Numbered from the stretch's first letter, positions 1 to 9,723 are shown. The stretch: 64,000 nt of DNA from Arenibacter aquaticus (GCF_003957295.1 NZ_RQPJ01000021.1:604210-668209); one strand, 5' to 3'. The notes: generated by a model not told the origin, from the sequence alone. Made by a program: numbers and translations.

Positions 1-148
1 CCTAACAACATTAAAACATTTTTAATAATTTTCATTTGTACAATTATTAGAATTTAAATTAAACCACCATCTTCTTGCGCCCCAATAAATCCTTTAATGA
101 TAAAGTAATCTACATGGGTATACCCCAAAGATATTAAATACAACTGCC

Positions 149-826
149 TTATTGCAAAATAATTGTGGGCAAGTGCTCATTAAACCATCTAAACCTGTGT
201 ATTATCATGGTATGCGTGCCATTCTTAACACTTATACAGTTTTTAATATGCCCAATTGGGAAAACTGGATCTTTTTCACCATGAATATGAATTGTATTTT
301 TCATGGGCCTACTTTGCTTCCAATTAACAATGTTGTGAATAGACCAGTCCAAGTAATACTTATCCCTAATAGATAGGTATTGTTCATATAGCGCCAAACG
401 CTTGGTTACCGTTTCGCCAAAGGCATATTTTGCCAAGAGTTCCACATTGTTTACCAAACCTGTTGGCAAGAGCTTGTGCATATTGGTGTACTTGGCAAAT
501 ATCATTCTTTTGGGGAGTTCGGTATTGTCCTTAACACTGGAGATTATTATCACCTTCCTAACTTGAATATGTTTGGACATTTCCTGGACCAATATGCCAC
601 CAAAGGAAACCCCTACCAGAACGGCATTATTATGCTTTATATAGCTGCACATTTTTAAGGCATAGTCTTCCAAGCTAATTCCTTTGTCGGGTATAATCCA
701 GTCCAAATAATGTATGACAAAAGTATCGTCCGGTAAACATATGTTTTCAAATATAGACGGATTTGCAGCCATACCTGGCATAAAGTAAACATGTAATTTT
801 TGTTGATCTTTGATTGAATTTGACAT
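149..826 (-). CDS. alpha/beta hydrolase
   Basis: A 225-aa cytoplasmic alpha/beta-hydrolase-fold protein with no signal peptide. The nucleophile elbow is G-V-S-F-G-G with Ser74. The likely acid is Asp186 in HGEKDP and the catalytic His is His205 in GTHTM, so the triad appears intact. The substrate cannot be told from sequence. It resembles the small hydrolases often annotated as esterases or thioesterase-like. It stands alone on the minus strand, divergent from the acetyltransferase gene starting at 991. Its stop codon sits inside another minus-strand frame that stays open to position 54. Confidence 0.8.
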   Translation of the reverse strand: MSNSIKDQQKLHVYFMPGMAANPSIFENICLPDDTFVIHYLDWIIPDKGISLEDYALKMCSYIKHNNAVLVGVSFGGILVQEMSKHIQVRKVIIISSVKDNTELPKRMIFAKYTNMHKLLPTGLVNNVELLAKYAFGETVTKRLALYEQYLSIRDKYYLDWSIHNIVNWKQSRPMKNTIHIHGEKDPVFPIGHIKNCISVKNGTHTMIIHRFRWFNEHLPTIILQ

Positions 827-990
827 GGTAGATAAAATAGGAAAATTACTTTTTTTTCACTAACTTCGTAGTCTTGGCTTATTTGTCCCTTCTTATGTGT
901 TTACTTTAATTATTTAATTGTACTATATAACTAGATTATAACTGGAGAACATTGTGATCTAAAATTAATCATTATTTAAAATCAAACTAT

Positions 991-1284
991 ATGAACAGAG
1001 TAGAAATTAAGGACAATGGCTTCTTAAGGCAATTTGAAGCTAGGGTAGATGGGCACCTAGCTAAAATTGAGTATTCTTCCCAAGAGCGCAAAGTCTTTTT
1101 AACCAAGCTTGTTATTCCTGAAGAAATTACATTGGAAGGTTTTAAAGAAGGTTTCATTAAAAGTGTTTTGAACCACATTCAAGACCAAAATTTACGAGTT
1201 GTTCCTACCAGCCCACAAATAGCGGGTTTTTTACGTAAAAATAGGCAGTACAAAGAAATGCTACCTGTAGGGATAAGGATCTAA
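991..1284 (+). CDS. YjdJ-like GNAT N-acetyltransferase
   Basis: A 97-aa protein of the short GNAT type (YjdJ/GCN5-related, about 90-100 aa). It starts with a beta strand and a basic patch, followed by E-Y-S-S, then F-L-T-K-L-V-I-P, which is the usual acetyl-CoA-side strand before a helix. A C-terminal segment with V-V-P-T-S-P-Q-I-A matches the family's final motif around the pantetheine tunnel. The substrate is unknown. The gene is monocistronic, with a strong hairpin terminator 16 bases after the stop. Confidence 0.75.
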   Translation: MNRVEIKDNGFLRQFEARVDGHLAKIEYSSQERKVFLTKLVIPEEITLEGFKEGFIKSVLNHIQDQNLRVVPTSPQIAGFLRKNRQYKEMLPVGIRI

Positions 1285-1300
1285 AAAGATTTTTTAAAAA

Positions 1301-1328
1301 AAACCTCTCCATTGCGAGAGGTTTTTTT
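1301..1328. terminator. rho-independent terminator
   Basis: Stem AAACCTCTC with GAGAGGTTT around a six-base loop, A-rich on the left and T7 on the right, so it can work in both directions. It lies between the convergent acetyltransferase gene and mtaB. Confidence 0.85.
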
Positions 1329-1371
1329 ATTTCTGTCCATATTCATTTACGGCATCTAAGGGCTTTAAGGG

Positions 1372-2703
1372 TTAAGCAGTTGTACTTATTTCTTGCATCG
1401 CTATACCTCTCACCATACCTTCCTCATCAATTTCATTGAGTTTCAACTGCTGTAAGGTGTTTACCAATTCTGGATTCCAAGGAGTTTTCACCTTTACGTA
1501 ATTCTCCGTAAAGCCATGAATATACCCTTCTTTGTTCTCTGCCTCAAACAGCACGGTGCGTATGCTACCCAATTGACTTTCGTAAAATGCCCTGCGTTTT
1601 TTAACTGAAAGTCCACGTAGCATCTTGCTTCTTTTTTGCCTTACTTTTTTGGGTACTACGCCATCCATTTCCACGGCTTTGGTGTTGTCCCTTTCTGAAA
1701 AGGTGAAAACATGTAAGTATGAAATATCCAATTCATTTAAGAAATTATAGGTCTCAAGGAAACGTTCATCGGTTTCTCCTGGAAATCCAACAATAACATC
1801 TACGCCAATACAGGCATGGGGCATTACCTCCTTTATTCTTTTTACGCGGTCTACATACAGACTGCTCAAATAACGCCTGCTCATTAATTTTAAAATAGCA
1901 TCACTCCCGCTCTGCAGTGGAATATGAAAATGCGGTACAAAAGAATTGCTTTGGGCCACAAAATCAATTGTTTCATTTCGGAGTAGGTTAGGTTCAATGG
2001 AAGATATCCGTAAACGATGAATGCCTTCAACCGTATCCAGTGCTTTCACTAGATCTAAAAAAGTATGCTCATGTTTTTTGTTACCAAATTCACCCTTGCC
2101 GTAATCTCCTATATTAACACCCGTAAGCACAATTTCCTTAATTCCCTTTGCTGATATTTCTGCTGCATTTTTAAGAACATTTTGCAGGGTATCGCTTCTT
2201 GATATTCCTCTGGCCAAGGGAATGGTGCAATAAGTGCATTTGTAATCACAGCCATCCTGAACCTTTAAGAATGCTCTGGTTCTATCTCCAATGGCATAAC
2301 TTCCCACATAAAAATCTGCTTCTTGAATTTCGCAGGAATGTACCGTTCCAAAATCGTTCTTGGAAAGGTCGTTTACATAGTTGGCGATCTTAAATTTTTC
2401 AGTGGCTCCAAGAACCAGGTCTACCCCGTCTACCGCCGCCAGCTCTTTAGGTTTAAGTTGTGCATAGCACCCAATAGCAGCTACAAAGGCATTGGGATTT
2501 ATTTTTTGAGCCTGTTTTACAATAGACTTAAAGCGTTTATCCGCATTATCCGTAACCGAACAAGTGTTGATAACATACATATCGGCTTTTTCGGAAAAAT
2601 CCACACGCTCAAAGCCTTCGTCAACCAAATCCCTTGCAATGGTAGAGGTTTCCGAAAAATTGAGCTTACAGCCCAAAGTATAAAATGCGACCTTTCTTTT
2701 CAT
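1372..2703 (-). CDS. mtaB: tRNA t6A37 methylthiotransferase MtaB
   Basis: A 443-aa methylthiotransferase of the MiaB/RimO/MtaB radical-SAM group, converting t6A37 to ms2t6A37 in tRNAs that read ANN codons. The N-terminal UPF0004 domain has its three cluster ligands at Cys12, Cys48 and Cys79. The radical SAM CxxxCxxC motif is at Cys152, Cys156 and Cys159 (GCDYKCTYC). A TRAM-like region closes the C-terminus. The opening VAFYTLGCKLNFSET is typical of the MtaB branch rather than MiaB. It is convergent with the acetyltransferase gene. About 265 bases without a gene lie upstream, with a weak TATATTTG box on the minus strand at 2901-2908. Confidence 0.93.
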   Translation of the reverse strand: MKRKVAFYTLGCKLNFSETSTIARDLVDEGFERVDFSEKADMYVINTCSVTDNADKRFKSIVKQAQKINPNAFVAAIGCYAQLKPKELAAVDGVDLVLGATEKFKIANYVNDLSKNDFGTVHSCEIQEADFYVGSYAIGDRTRAFLKVQDGCDYKCTYCTIPLARGISRSDTLQNVLKNAAEISAKGIKEIVLTGVNIGDYGKGEFGNKKHEHTFLDLVKALDTVEGIHRLRISSIEPNLLRNETIDFVAQSNSFVPHFHIPLQSGSDAILKLMSRRYLSSLYVDRVKRIKEVMPHACIGVDVIVGFPGETDERFLETYNFLNELDISYLHVFTFSERDNTKAVEMDGVVPKKVRQKRSKMLRGLSVKKRRAFYESQLGSIRTVLFEAENKEGYIHGFTENYVKVKTPWNPELVNTLQQLKLNEIDEEGMVRGIAMQEISTTA

Positions 2704-2969
2704 GCATTTATTTTTTTTCTATTATTGGGATTTTCCCAATTGTTCTTTAGGATACTAGGGTAAGTTTAGGTTTTCTAAGTGTTGACCTGGTAATTTGCCC
2801 CTTGAAAACATATAATTTAGGCCTAAGGGGTTTAAATTATTAAGCCTACGTCTGCTCTTTGCTCTTACATAATGCTGTGCCCTATTTCATAAAAACAATG
2901 CAAATATACCAATAATTAAAAACCTCTATACCTTATAAGCTATAGTTTGATTACTTGGCCCTTAGACGG

Positions 2970-4145
2970 TTATTCCTTGCGCCATTTCTTTGTTTCCTCA
3001 AAAACGTGATTGAGGATTTTGGCATCCATATCATTGAACTCCACTCCCCTTCTGGCCATCATGACCTTGGCTGCTTCGAAGGCTTTTTTGGGTTGGTAGG
3101 TAGTAAAACCGGAAGCCCCGCCCCAACTAAAACTGGGGACAAAGTTTCTTGGAAATCCAGGTACGTAGATATTACAATTTACCCCTATGACCGTCCCTGT
3201 ATTGAACATGGTATTAATAGCCGTTTTGCTGTGGTCTCCCATCATAAGGCCACAAAATTGTAGTCCAGTCTGTTCAAATTTCTCGCTATCATAATTCCAT
3301 AAACGCACTTTGGCGTAATTATTCTTTAAATTGGAATTATTGGAATCGGCCCCTATATTACACCATTCTCCAAGTACGGAATTGCCAAGGTAGCCTTCAT
3401 GGCCCTTACTGGAATACCCTATTAGAACAGAATTTGAAATTTCGCCACACACCTTGCTATAGGGGCCTACTGTTGTGGGGCCGTAAATTTTAGCACCCAT
3501 TTTAACCACCGCCTTTTCGCAAAGGGCGAAGCCTCCCCGGATGAGATTCCCCTCCCATACCTCAGAGTCCTTGCCTAGATAAATAGGTCCGTCGGAAGCG
3601 TTTAATATACTGTACTCCACGCTAGCCCCTTCTTCAAGAAATATATTTTCGGGGTTTATTAATCTATTGGTCTTGGAAATGGGTGCGCTTTTTCTGCCTT
3701 CGGTCAAAAGGTCAAAGTCCGCCTGCAGGGCTTCACCGTTTTTAGAGAAAATGTCCCAAGTGTTTTCTATTCTTAATACGTGACCTTTATATTCAATATG
3801 CTTATAGGTAGACAGATCAACATCATCCTGCGTCTCTTCAGCATAGAAGGCAATAACCTCCTCTTCGTAAAATACGGCTTCTTGAGGGTTTAGATTTACA
3901 ACCAGGTTTACTAATTCAGCACTGGGCAGAAAGGAAGCATTGATCAGAACGTTTTCTTCCATTTCTACCATCGGAAATCTTTCAGAAAGATAATCCTCGG
4001 TTATCGTAGTAGTGGTATTGCCCAAATATTTTTCCCACTTTTCCCTAATGGTCAAAATGCCAATTCTAATATCTGCTACTGGCCTGGTAAAGGTAAATGG
4101 CAGTAGGGATCTTCTAACGGTACCATCAAAAAGAATATAGTTCAT
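2970..4145 (-). CDS. GlmU-like sugar nucleotidyltransferase family protein
   Basis: A 391-aa protein beginning MNYILFDG and containing R-S-L-L-P-F-T-F-T-R-P, diagnostic for the Bacteroidota GlmU-family (TIGR03991-type) proteins. The N-terminal half is a divergent nucleotidyltransferase-like domain without the usual GxGTRM loop. From about residue 190 the C-terminal half is a left-handed beta-helix of hexapeptide repeats, as in acyltransferases. A role in sugar-nucleotide or amino-sugar metabolism is inferred from the family. It lies downstream of L31B on the same strand, behind a hairpin terminator, so transcription probably depends on readthrough or its own promoter. Confidence 0.85.
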   Translation of the reverse strand: MNYILFDGTVRRSLLPFTFTRPVADIRIGILTIREKWEKYLGNTTTTITEDYLSERFPMVEMEENVLINASFLPSAELVNLVVNLNPQEAVFYEEEVIAFYAEETQDDVDLSTYKHIEYKGHVLRIENTWDIFSKNGEALQADFDLLTEGRKSAPISKTNRLINPENIFLEEGASVEYSILNASDGPIYLGKDSEVWEGNLIRGGFALCEKAVVKMGAKIYGPTTVGPYSKVCGEISNSVLIGYSSKGHEGYLGNSVLGEWCNIGADSNNSNLKNNYAKVRLWNYDSEKFEQTGLQFCGLMMGDHSKTAINTMFNTGTVIGVNCNIYVPGFPRNFVPSFSWGGASGFTTYQPKKAFEAAKVMMARRGVEFNDMDAKILNHVFEETKKWRKE

Positions 4146-4161
4146 ACTATAAATTTAAAAC

Positions 4162-4188
4162 AAAAAAAGTCACGCAAGGGCGTGACTT
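4162..4188 (-). terminator. terminator downstream of L31B
   Basis: A 9-bp perfect stem AAGTCACGC with GCGTGACTT and a four-base loop. Read on the minus strand it is followed by a run of T, 25 bases after the L31B stop. Confidence 0.85.
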
Positions 4189-4212
4189 AATAACTCTTTT
4201 GTAAAGAAATTA

Positions 4213-4464
4213 TTATTTTTTGAATTTCTCGTATTTGCTTTTAAACTTATCAATACGACCTGCTGTATCCAAGAGTTTGGCTTTACCAGTATAGAATGGA
4301 TGTGAAGTTCTGGATATCTCCAATTTAATCAATGGGTATTCAACTCCATCAACATCTAAAGTTTCTTTGGTATTAGCAGTAGACTTGGTAATAAAAACCT
4401 CCTCATTGGACATGTCCTTAAAAGCTACCAATCTATAATTCTCTGGATGTATATCTTTTTTCAT
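4213..4464 (-). CDS. rpmE2: 50S ribosomal protein L31 type B
   Basis: Ribosomal protein L31, 83 aa, starting MKKDIHPENY. The start at 4464 is preferred over an in-frame ATG at 4503, because the first 13 residues do not belong to the family and the predicted promoter covers 4501-4530. It lacks the zinc-binding Cys residues of type A L31, so it is the zinc-independent type B form. The HPFYTGK segment is typical. It has its own promoter upstream and a terminator after it. No type A copy is visible in the window. Confidence 0.95.
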   Translation of the reverse strand: MKKDIHPENYRLVAFKDMSNEEVFITKSTANTKETLDVDGVEYPLIKLEISRTSHPFYTGKAKLLDTAGRIDKFKSKYEKFKK

Positions 4465-4500
4465 TGTAAAAAACGTTTGTTCCTTCTTAATTTCTGGCTG

Positions 4501-4530
4501 CAAATTTAATTATTTTTCTGAAAAGAACAA
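4501..4530 (-). promoter_or_regulatory. Bacteroidota-type promoter of rpmE2
   Basis: On the minus strand, TTG at 4530-4528 is followed after 19 bases by TAAATTTG at 4508-4501, matching the phylum's -33/-7 consensus (TTTG, 19-21 bases, TAnnTTTG). The inferred transcription start is about 30 bases before the chosen start codon. Confidence 0.7.
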
Positions 4531-4632
4531 TTTTTAATCCTAAAAAAGAAAAATAAAAATATCTTAACTTTAGATGTAACAAATTTAACAACTTTGCCAC
4601 TAACTATTTTAAACCAATAAATTGTACGCCTT

Positions 4633-5157
4633 ATGGATGAAACAAAACCAAAAACAGGAAAATATGCTTTAACCTATGGGCTTATATTAGGAGCATTGAG
4701 TGTAGTATTTGCCTTAATGTTATATTCCTTGGATATGCACTATCAAGGGGGGATGCTGGTTCTGGGGGTTAGCCTTGTTATTACCGTTTCCTTGATTACC
4801 ATTGGAATTATTCAGTTTAAAAAGGATAATAATGGTTTTGTTTCTTTTGGACAGGGATTAAAGATAGGTGTTGGTATAGGCTTGGTAGGGGGTATTATAG
4901 GTATTATTTTCAATCAGGTCATGGCAGGTCTTATAGACCCTGAAATGATGAATAAGGCCATGGAATACCAAAAAGGATTGCTGATGGAAACTACAAAAAT
5001 GACTCCAGAGCAGATTGATGCACAAATGGAAATGGGAAAAAAGTTCACCACTCCCTCCATGCAAATCATGTTTGGTCTAATTTATAGTGTTGTGGCCAGC
5101 TTTTTATTATCGCTAATTCCAGCATTAATTTTAAAAAAGCAAGAAACTATTCAGTAA
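4633..5157 (+). CDS. DUF4199 membrane protein
   Basis: A 174-aa integral membrane protein with four predicted membrane spans at about residues 13-31, 38-60, 75-100 and 143-166. A Met-rich amphipathic stretch lies between spans 3 and 4 (MMNKAMEYQKG to QMEMGKK). This arrangement fits the DUF4199 family, which is common in Bacteroidota and has no known function. It is directly followed 35 bases later by a glycosyltransferase gene. The same pairing is frequent in flavobacteria, as I recall it, suggesting an envelope role. Confidence 0.85.
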   Translation: MDETKPKTGKYALTYGLILGALSVVFALMLYSLDMHYQGGMLVLGVSLVITVSLITIGIIQFKKDNNGFVSFGQGLKIGVGIGLVGGIIGIIFNQVMAGLIDPEMMNKAMEYQKGLLMETTKMTPEQIDAQMEMGKKFTTPSMQIMFGLIYSVVASFLLSLIPALILKKQETIQ

Positions 5158-5161
5158 TTTG

Positions 5162-5169
5162 TACTTTTG
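5162..5169 (+). promoter_or_regulatory. possible -7 box before the glycosyltransferase gene
   Basis: TACTTTTG fits TAnnTTTG and lies 23 bases before the start codon. No convincing -33 TTG is seen at the right distance, so the call is weak. Confidence 0.35.
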
Positions 5170-5192
5170 AAAAGATTTTCCATTAGTACCGA

Positions 5193-6149
5193 ATGAATAT
5201 ATCCATAATAATTCCCTTACTCAACGAAGAAGAATCGTTAATAGAACTTCATGATTGGATTGTGCGTGTAATGCACACCAATCATTTTTTATATGAAATA
5301 CTTTTCATTGATGATGGAAGTACCGATAGCTCATGGGAAATAATTGGCAAGTTGGCTGCCTCCAATCCCAATGTAAAGGGAATTCGCTTTTTAAAAAACT
5401 TTGGCAAATCGCAGGCATTACATGCAGGCTTTAAAGCGGCTGAAGGGGATGTAGTGATTACCATGGATGCAGATTTACAGGATAACCCAGAGGAAATCCC
5501 AGAAATGTATGAGCTAATCGCAAAAGAAGGTTATGAGCTTATTTCTGGCTGGAAGAAAAAGCGATATGATTCAATAATTTCCAAAAATTTGCCTTCCAAA
5601 TTATTTAATTGGGCCGCTCGAAAAACATCGGGCGTCAGTTTACACGATTTTAATTGTGGATTAAAGGCCTATAAAAAGGAGGTTATTAAAACCATTGAGG
5701 TATCAGGGGAAATGCACCGCTATATCCCTGTGCTGGCCAAAAGTGCCGGTTTTTCCAGAATAGATGAGAAAGTGGTACAGCATCAGGCCAGAAAATACGG
5801 CAAGACCAAATTTGGTATGGACCGATTTATAAATGGATTTTTAGACCTTATTACTATCTGGTTTGTTTCTACATTTGGTAAAAGACCTATGCATCTATTT
5901 GGTGCCTTGGGTGTTTTAATGTTTACTATAGGGTTTGGATTTGCTCTTTATTTGGGGATTGACAAGGTTTTTATAAACCCTTTTGGCCGACTCATTACAG
6001 AGCGTCCACAGTTCTATATATCACTGGTAGCCATGGTAATAGGAACGCAACTTTTTCTCGCGGGTTTCTTAGGGGAAATTATGGTAAGGTCCAGAAAAAA
6101 TGAAACACGCTACAATATCACGGAAGAAATAAATATCACTAAAAAATAA
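5193..6149 (+). CDS. family 2 glycosyltransferase (dolichol-phosphate-mannose-synthase-like)
   Basis: A 318-aa inverting GT-A glycosyltransferase acting at the inner membrane. It opens with ISIIIPLLNEEESL and has FIDDGSTDSS (about 38-47) for nucleotide binding. The metal-binding D-A-D motif is at Asp92-Asp94 (MDADLQDNPEE). Two C-terminal membrane helices lie at about 233-257 and 270-296. The layout matches DPM1/GtrB/ArnC-type enzymes that transfer a sugar to a polyprenyl phosphate. The actual sugar is unknown. A phosphohexomutase and an MsbA-like exporter follow on the same strand, which fits lipid or envelope glycan assembly. Confidence 0.88.
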   Translation: MNISIIIPLLNEEESLIELHDWIVRVMHTNHFLYEILFIDDGSTDSSWEIIGKLAASNPNVKGIRFLKNFGKSQALHAGFKAAEGDVVITMDADLQDNPEEIPEMYELIAKEGYELISGWKKKRYDSIISKNLPSKLFNWAARKTSGVSLHDFNCGLKAYKKEVIKTIEVSGEMHRYIPVLAKSAGFSRIDEKVVQHQARKYGKTKFGMDRFINGFLDLITIWFVSTFGKRPMHLFGALGVLMFTIGFGFALYLGIDKVFINPFGRLITERPQFYISLVAMVIGTQLFLAGFLGEIMVRSRKNETRYNITEEINITKK

Positions 6150-6193
6150 TAGAATATATTCGTATTTTTAAGAATATCTAAGACCAAATAACT

Positions 6194-7903
6194 ATGGAGA
6201 CCGTACTAAAAAATGCCGAAAATTGGCTAACCGATTTTTTCGATGATAAGACAAAAAAAGAGATTCGTGGATTAATGGATTCCAATACTGAGGAGCTAAA
6301 AGATAGGTTTTATAAGAATCTAGAATTTGGTACCGGTGGTATGCGTGGAATAATGGGGGCCGGAACCAATAGAATTAATAAATACACCTTGGGAAAGAGT
6401 ACCCAAGGGCTTAGCAACTATTTAAATCAAGTATACCAAGGGCAACAGATCAAGGTTGTTATTGCTTATGATTGCAGGCATAACAGCGATACCTTGGCGA
6501 GAACGGTAGCCCAGGTATTGGCAGCCAATGATATTAAGGTATACCTTTTTTCCGAATTAAGGACCACCCCCGAATTATCTTTCGCCGTAAAACATCTTAA
6601 TTGCCATGCCGGTATTGTCCTAACAGCTTCGCATAACCCACCAGAATACAATGGATACAAGGTTTATTGGACCGATGGAGGGCAGATTGTACCGCCACAG
6701 GATGGTGAGATTATTAGCGAAATAAATAGCCTTTCTTTTGAAGACATAAAGTTTAATGCAGATGACAGCCTTATTGAATTAATAGACAAGGAGGTAGATG
6801 AAGCCTTTATAGAGGCTTCTGTTAAAAATGGAAATTTCAATGCCAAGGGCAAGGATGATTTTAAGATAGTATTTACTTCTTTACATGGTACTTCTATAAC
6901 AGTAATACCAGAAGTGTTGAAACGTGCTGGGTACAAAAATGTTACTGTTATTGAGGAACAAGCCAAACCGGATGGAAATTTTCCAACCGTGGTGTCCCCC
7001 AATCCAGAAGAACCCGAAGCCTTATCCATGGCCATTAAAAAGGCCGAGGAAATTGGGGCGGATATGGTAATAGGTACCGATCCCGATAGTGACCGATTGG
7101 GGGTTGCAGTCCGTAATTTGGAAGGGGACATGGAAATCCTTAACGGGAATCAGACCATGATTATGATGACCAAATTTTTATTGGACCAAAGAAAGCAAGA
7201 CGGCATTAGTGGAGAAGAATTTATTGCTTCTACCATTGTGTCTACCCCTATGATGGATTCTTTGGCCAAGGGCTATGGTATTGAGTGCAAGACGGCCCTT
7301 ACCGGTTTTAAATGGATTGCCAAAATGATCAAGGATTTTCCAGACCAGCCATTTATTGGTGGTGGCGAAGAAAGTTTTGGTTTTATGGTGGGCGATTTTG
7401 TACGGGACAAAGATGCCGTGACCTCTACCCTATTGGCCTGTGAAATCGGAGCCAATGCAAAAGCCAACGGCAGTTCCTTTTACAAAGATCTAATAGATTG
7501 CTATGTGGCATATGGATTTTATAAGGAAAAATTAATTTCCCTGACCAAAAAAGGAATGTCCGGGGCTGAGGAAATTAAACAGATGATGATCGATTTTAAG
7601 GATAACCCGGTTGAATCCATTGATGGTTCCAAGGTGGTGACTGTTGAAGACTACAACACGGCAACATCCAAAAATGTATTAACAGGGGAAGTAACACCTA
7701 TAGATATTCCTAAATCCAACGTACTGATCTATATTACCGAGGATGGTACCAAAATGGCGGCCAGGCCCAGTGGTACGGAGCCTAAAATTAAGTTCTATTT
7801 TAGTATTAATACAAAATTGAAAGATGCTGCAGATTACAAAAAAGTAGATGCCGAACTGGATGCTAAAATTGAAAGAATCCTCAAAGAACTTAAAATAGGT
7901 TAA
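6194..7903 (+). CDS. phospho-sugar mutase (phosphoglucomutase/phosphomannomutase)
   Basis: A 569-aa alpha-D-phosphohexomutase that interconverts hexose-1- and hexose-6-phosphates. The phosphoserine loop is TASHNP with Ser146. The magnesium loop is GTDPDSDR (about 294-301). The sugar-specificity loop is GGEESFGF (about 391-398). The phosphate-binding loop is ARPSGTEPK near the C-terminus. The length is typical of the PGM2-like bacterial branch. Its stop codon overlaps the start of the ABC transporter gene by one base, so the two are translationally coupled. Glucose versus mannose preference cannot be decided here. Confidence 0.92.
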   Translation: METVLKNAENWLTDFFDDKTKKEIRGLMDSNTEELKDRFYKNLEFGTGGMRGIMGAGTNRINKYTLGKSTQGLSNYLNQVYQGQQIKVVIAYDCRHNSDTLARTVAQVLAANDIKVYLFSELRTTPELSFAVKHLNCHAGIVLTASHNPPEYNGYKVYWTDGGQIVPPQDGEIISEINSLSFEDIKFNADDSLIELIDKEVDEAFIEASVKNGNFNAKGKDDFKIVFTSLHGTSITVIPEVLKRAGYKNVTVIEEQAKPDGNFPTVVSPNPEEPEALSMAIKKAEEIGADMVIGTDPDSDRLGVAVRNLEGDMEILNGNQTMIMMTKFLLDQRKQDGISGEEFIASTIVSTPMMDSLAKGYGIECKTALTGFKWIAKMIKDFPDQPFIGGGEESFGFMVGDFVRDKDAVTSTLLACEIGANAKANGSSFYKDLIDCYVAYGFYKEKLISLTKKGMSGAEEIKQMMIDFKDNPVESIDGSKVVTVEDYNTATSKNVLTGEVTPIDIPKSNVLIYITEDGTKMAARPSGTEPKIKFYFSINTKLKDAADYKKVDAELDAKIERILKELKIG

Positions 7904-9723
7904 TGGAGTATTTTAAGAAAATTCTTCGCTTTGCGAAACCTTACCGTAAATACGGTTTTTTAAACATTTTTTTTAATATACTTTATGCTTTGTTCAGTGC
8001 GCTATCCTTTGCGGCATTGATTCCTATGTTGGATGTTCTTTTTAAGCCAGAAAAGAAGGTCTTGGAAGAGCCTACATACACGGGGATAGGGCAGTTAAAG
8101 GACTATTTACAGGACTATATCAATTTCAGGGTCAATGCCTATTCCGGAGACGACGAAATGAAAGGATTGGTGTTGGTAATAGGGCTGGTTTTAGTACTTT
8201 TTCTTTTAAAGAATTTCTTTAACTATCTGGCGATGTATTTTATTACCTTTTTAAGAAATGGGGTTTTAAAAGACATTAGGAATAAGATGTATGCCAAAAT
8301 TGTGGACTTGCCCATATCCTACTTTTCCGAGAAAAGAAAAGGTGATGTAATAGCCCGGATTACCTCCGATGTACTGGAGATACAGCATTCTTTTTTATCT
8401 ATATTGGAGCTTATAGTAAGGGAGCCGCTAACCATAGTATTTACTATCCTAATAATGTTTGGTATTAGTACCAAGCTTACCTTGTTTGTTTTTATCTTTA
8501 TTCCAATTGCTGGGATGATTATCTCTAGGATTGGGAAAACCCTAAAAAAGAAATCGGACAGGGTGCAAAAGGAACAAGGGGAATTTTTGTCCATCGTAGA
8601 AGAGACCTTAGGTGGTTTACGGGTAATAAAAGCCTTTAATTCCGAGTCTAGATTTTACAAAACATTTTCCAATTCCACCAAAAGGTTTTTCAATTTCTCC
8701 AATACCTTGTTGAACAGACAAAATCTTGCCTCACCAACAGGGGAGTTTTTGGGAATTTTGGTCATAGGGGTACTCCTGTGGTTTGGGGGTAAAATGGTAT
8801 TGATAGAGAAAACATTGGACGCCTCTTCGTTTATTGCTTATATGGGACTTGCTTATAATATTTTAACGCCCGCGAAGTCTATAAGCAAGGCTTCATTTGG
8901 AGTAAAAAAGGGAAATTCGGCTGCAGAGCGCGTGCTTCAAATATTGGAAACCGATAATCCTATTATAGAAGATAAAGATGCTATTGCCAAGACTACATTT
9001 GATGAGGGAATAGAAATTAATAACGTTTCCTTTAAGTATGAAGATGAATACGTCTTGAAAAAATTTAACCTACAGGTGCCAAAAGGACAGACCGTAGCCC
9101 TCGTTGGGCAATCAGGGAGTGGAAAAAGTACCATAGCTAATTTAGTGACCCGATTCTACGACGTTAATGAAGGGGAAATAAGGATAGACGGTGTTGATAT
9201 CAGAAATCTAACCAAGAAGTCGCTTCGGAATCTAATGGGGTTGGTGACCCAAGATTCCATCTTGTTCAATGATACGGTTAAAAATAATATTGGACTAGGT
9301 AAAGAAGGTGCAACGGAGGAGGAAATTATTGAGGCCGCCAAAATTGCCAATGCACATAATTTTATTTCAGAGTTGCCACAGGGCTATAACACAAACATTG
9401 GGGATAGTGGCAATAAATTGAGTGGAGGGCAAAAACAACGTCTGTCCATAGCCAGGGCAGTCCTTAAGAACCCTCCCATAATGATCCTGGACGAGGCTAC
9501 TTCTGCTTTGGATACGGAAAGTGAACGTTTGGTACAGGATGCCTTGGAAAAAATGATGCAGAATAGAACATCTATTGTAATTGCCCATAGGCTTTCCACC
9601 ATTCAAAATGCCGATACAATTGTAGTTTTGCAAAAGGGTGAGATTGTGGAACAGGGATCCCATACACAACTTTTAGCCCAAGACGGAATGTATAAAAAGT
9701 TGGTAGGTATGCAATCTTTTTAG
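7903..9723 (+). CDS. MsbA-like ABC exporter, fused permease and ATPase
   Basis: A 606-aa half-transporter. The N-terminal 330 residues carry six membrane helices of the type I exporter fold. The ATPase domain (about 360-600) has Walker A GQSGSGKST, the Q-loop, signature LSGGQKQR, Walker B ILDEATSALD and the H-loop IAHRLST, all intact. It closely resembles lipid A or lipid flippases of the MsbA/LmrA group and should act as a homodimer in the inner membrane. It overlaps the upstream mutase gene (TAATG), so it is co-expressed with it. The substrate is inferred, not shown. Confidence 0.9.
   Translation: MEYFKKILRFAKPYRKYGFLNIFFNILYALFSALSFAALIPMLDVLFKPEKKVLEEPTYTGIGQLKDYLQDYINFRVNAYSGDDEMKGLVLVIGLVLVLFLLKNFFNYLAMYFITFLRNGVLKDIRNKMYAKIVDLPISYFSEKRKGDVIARITSDVLEIQHSFLSILELIVREPLTIVFTILIMFGISTKLTLFVFIFIPIAGMIISRIGKTLKKKSDRVQKEQGEFLSIVEETLGGLRVIKAFNSESRFYKTFSNSTKRFFNFSNTLLNRQNLASPTGEFLGILVIGVLLWFGGKMVLIEKTLDASSFIAYMGLAYNILTPAKSISKASFGVKKGNSAAERVLQILETDNPIIEDKDAIAKTTFDEGIEINNVSFKYEDEYVLKKFNLQVPKGQTVALVGQSGSGKSTIANLVTRFYDVNEGEIRIDGVDIRNLTKKSLRNLMGLVTQDSILFNDTVKNNIGLGKEGATEEEIIEAAKIANAHNFISELPQGYNTNIGDSGNKLSGGQKQRLSIARAVLKNPPIMILDEATSALDTESERLVQDALEKMMQNRTSIVIAHRLSTIQNADTIVVLQKGEIVEQGSHTQLLAQDGMYKKLVGMQSF

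Noticed and set aside
6664..7131. A 155-codon minus-strand frame inside the phosphohexomutase gene
   Set aside because: Shadow of a conserved gene; no independent support.
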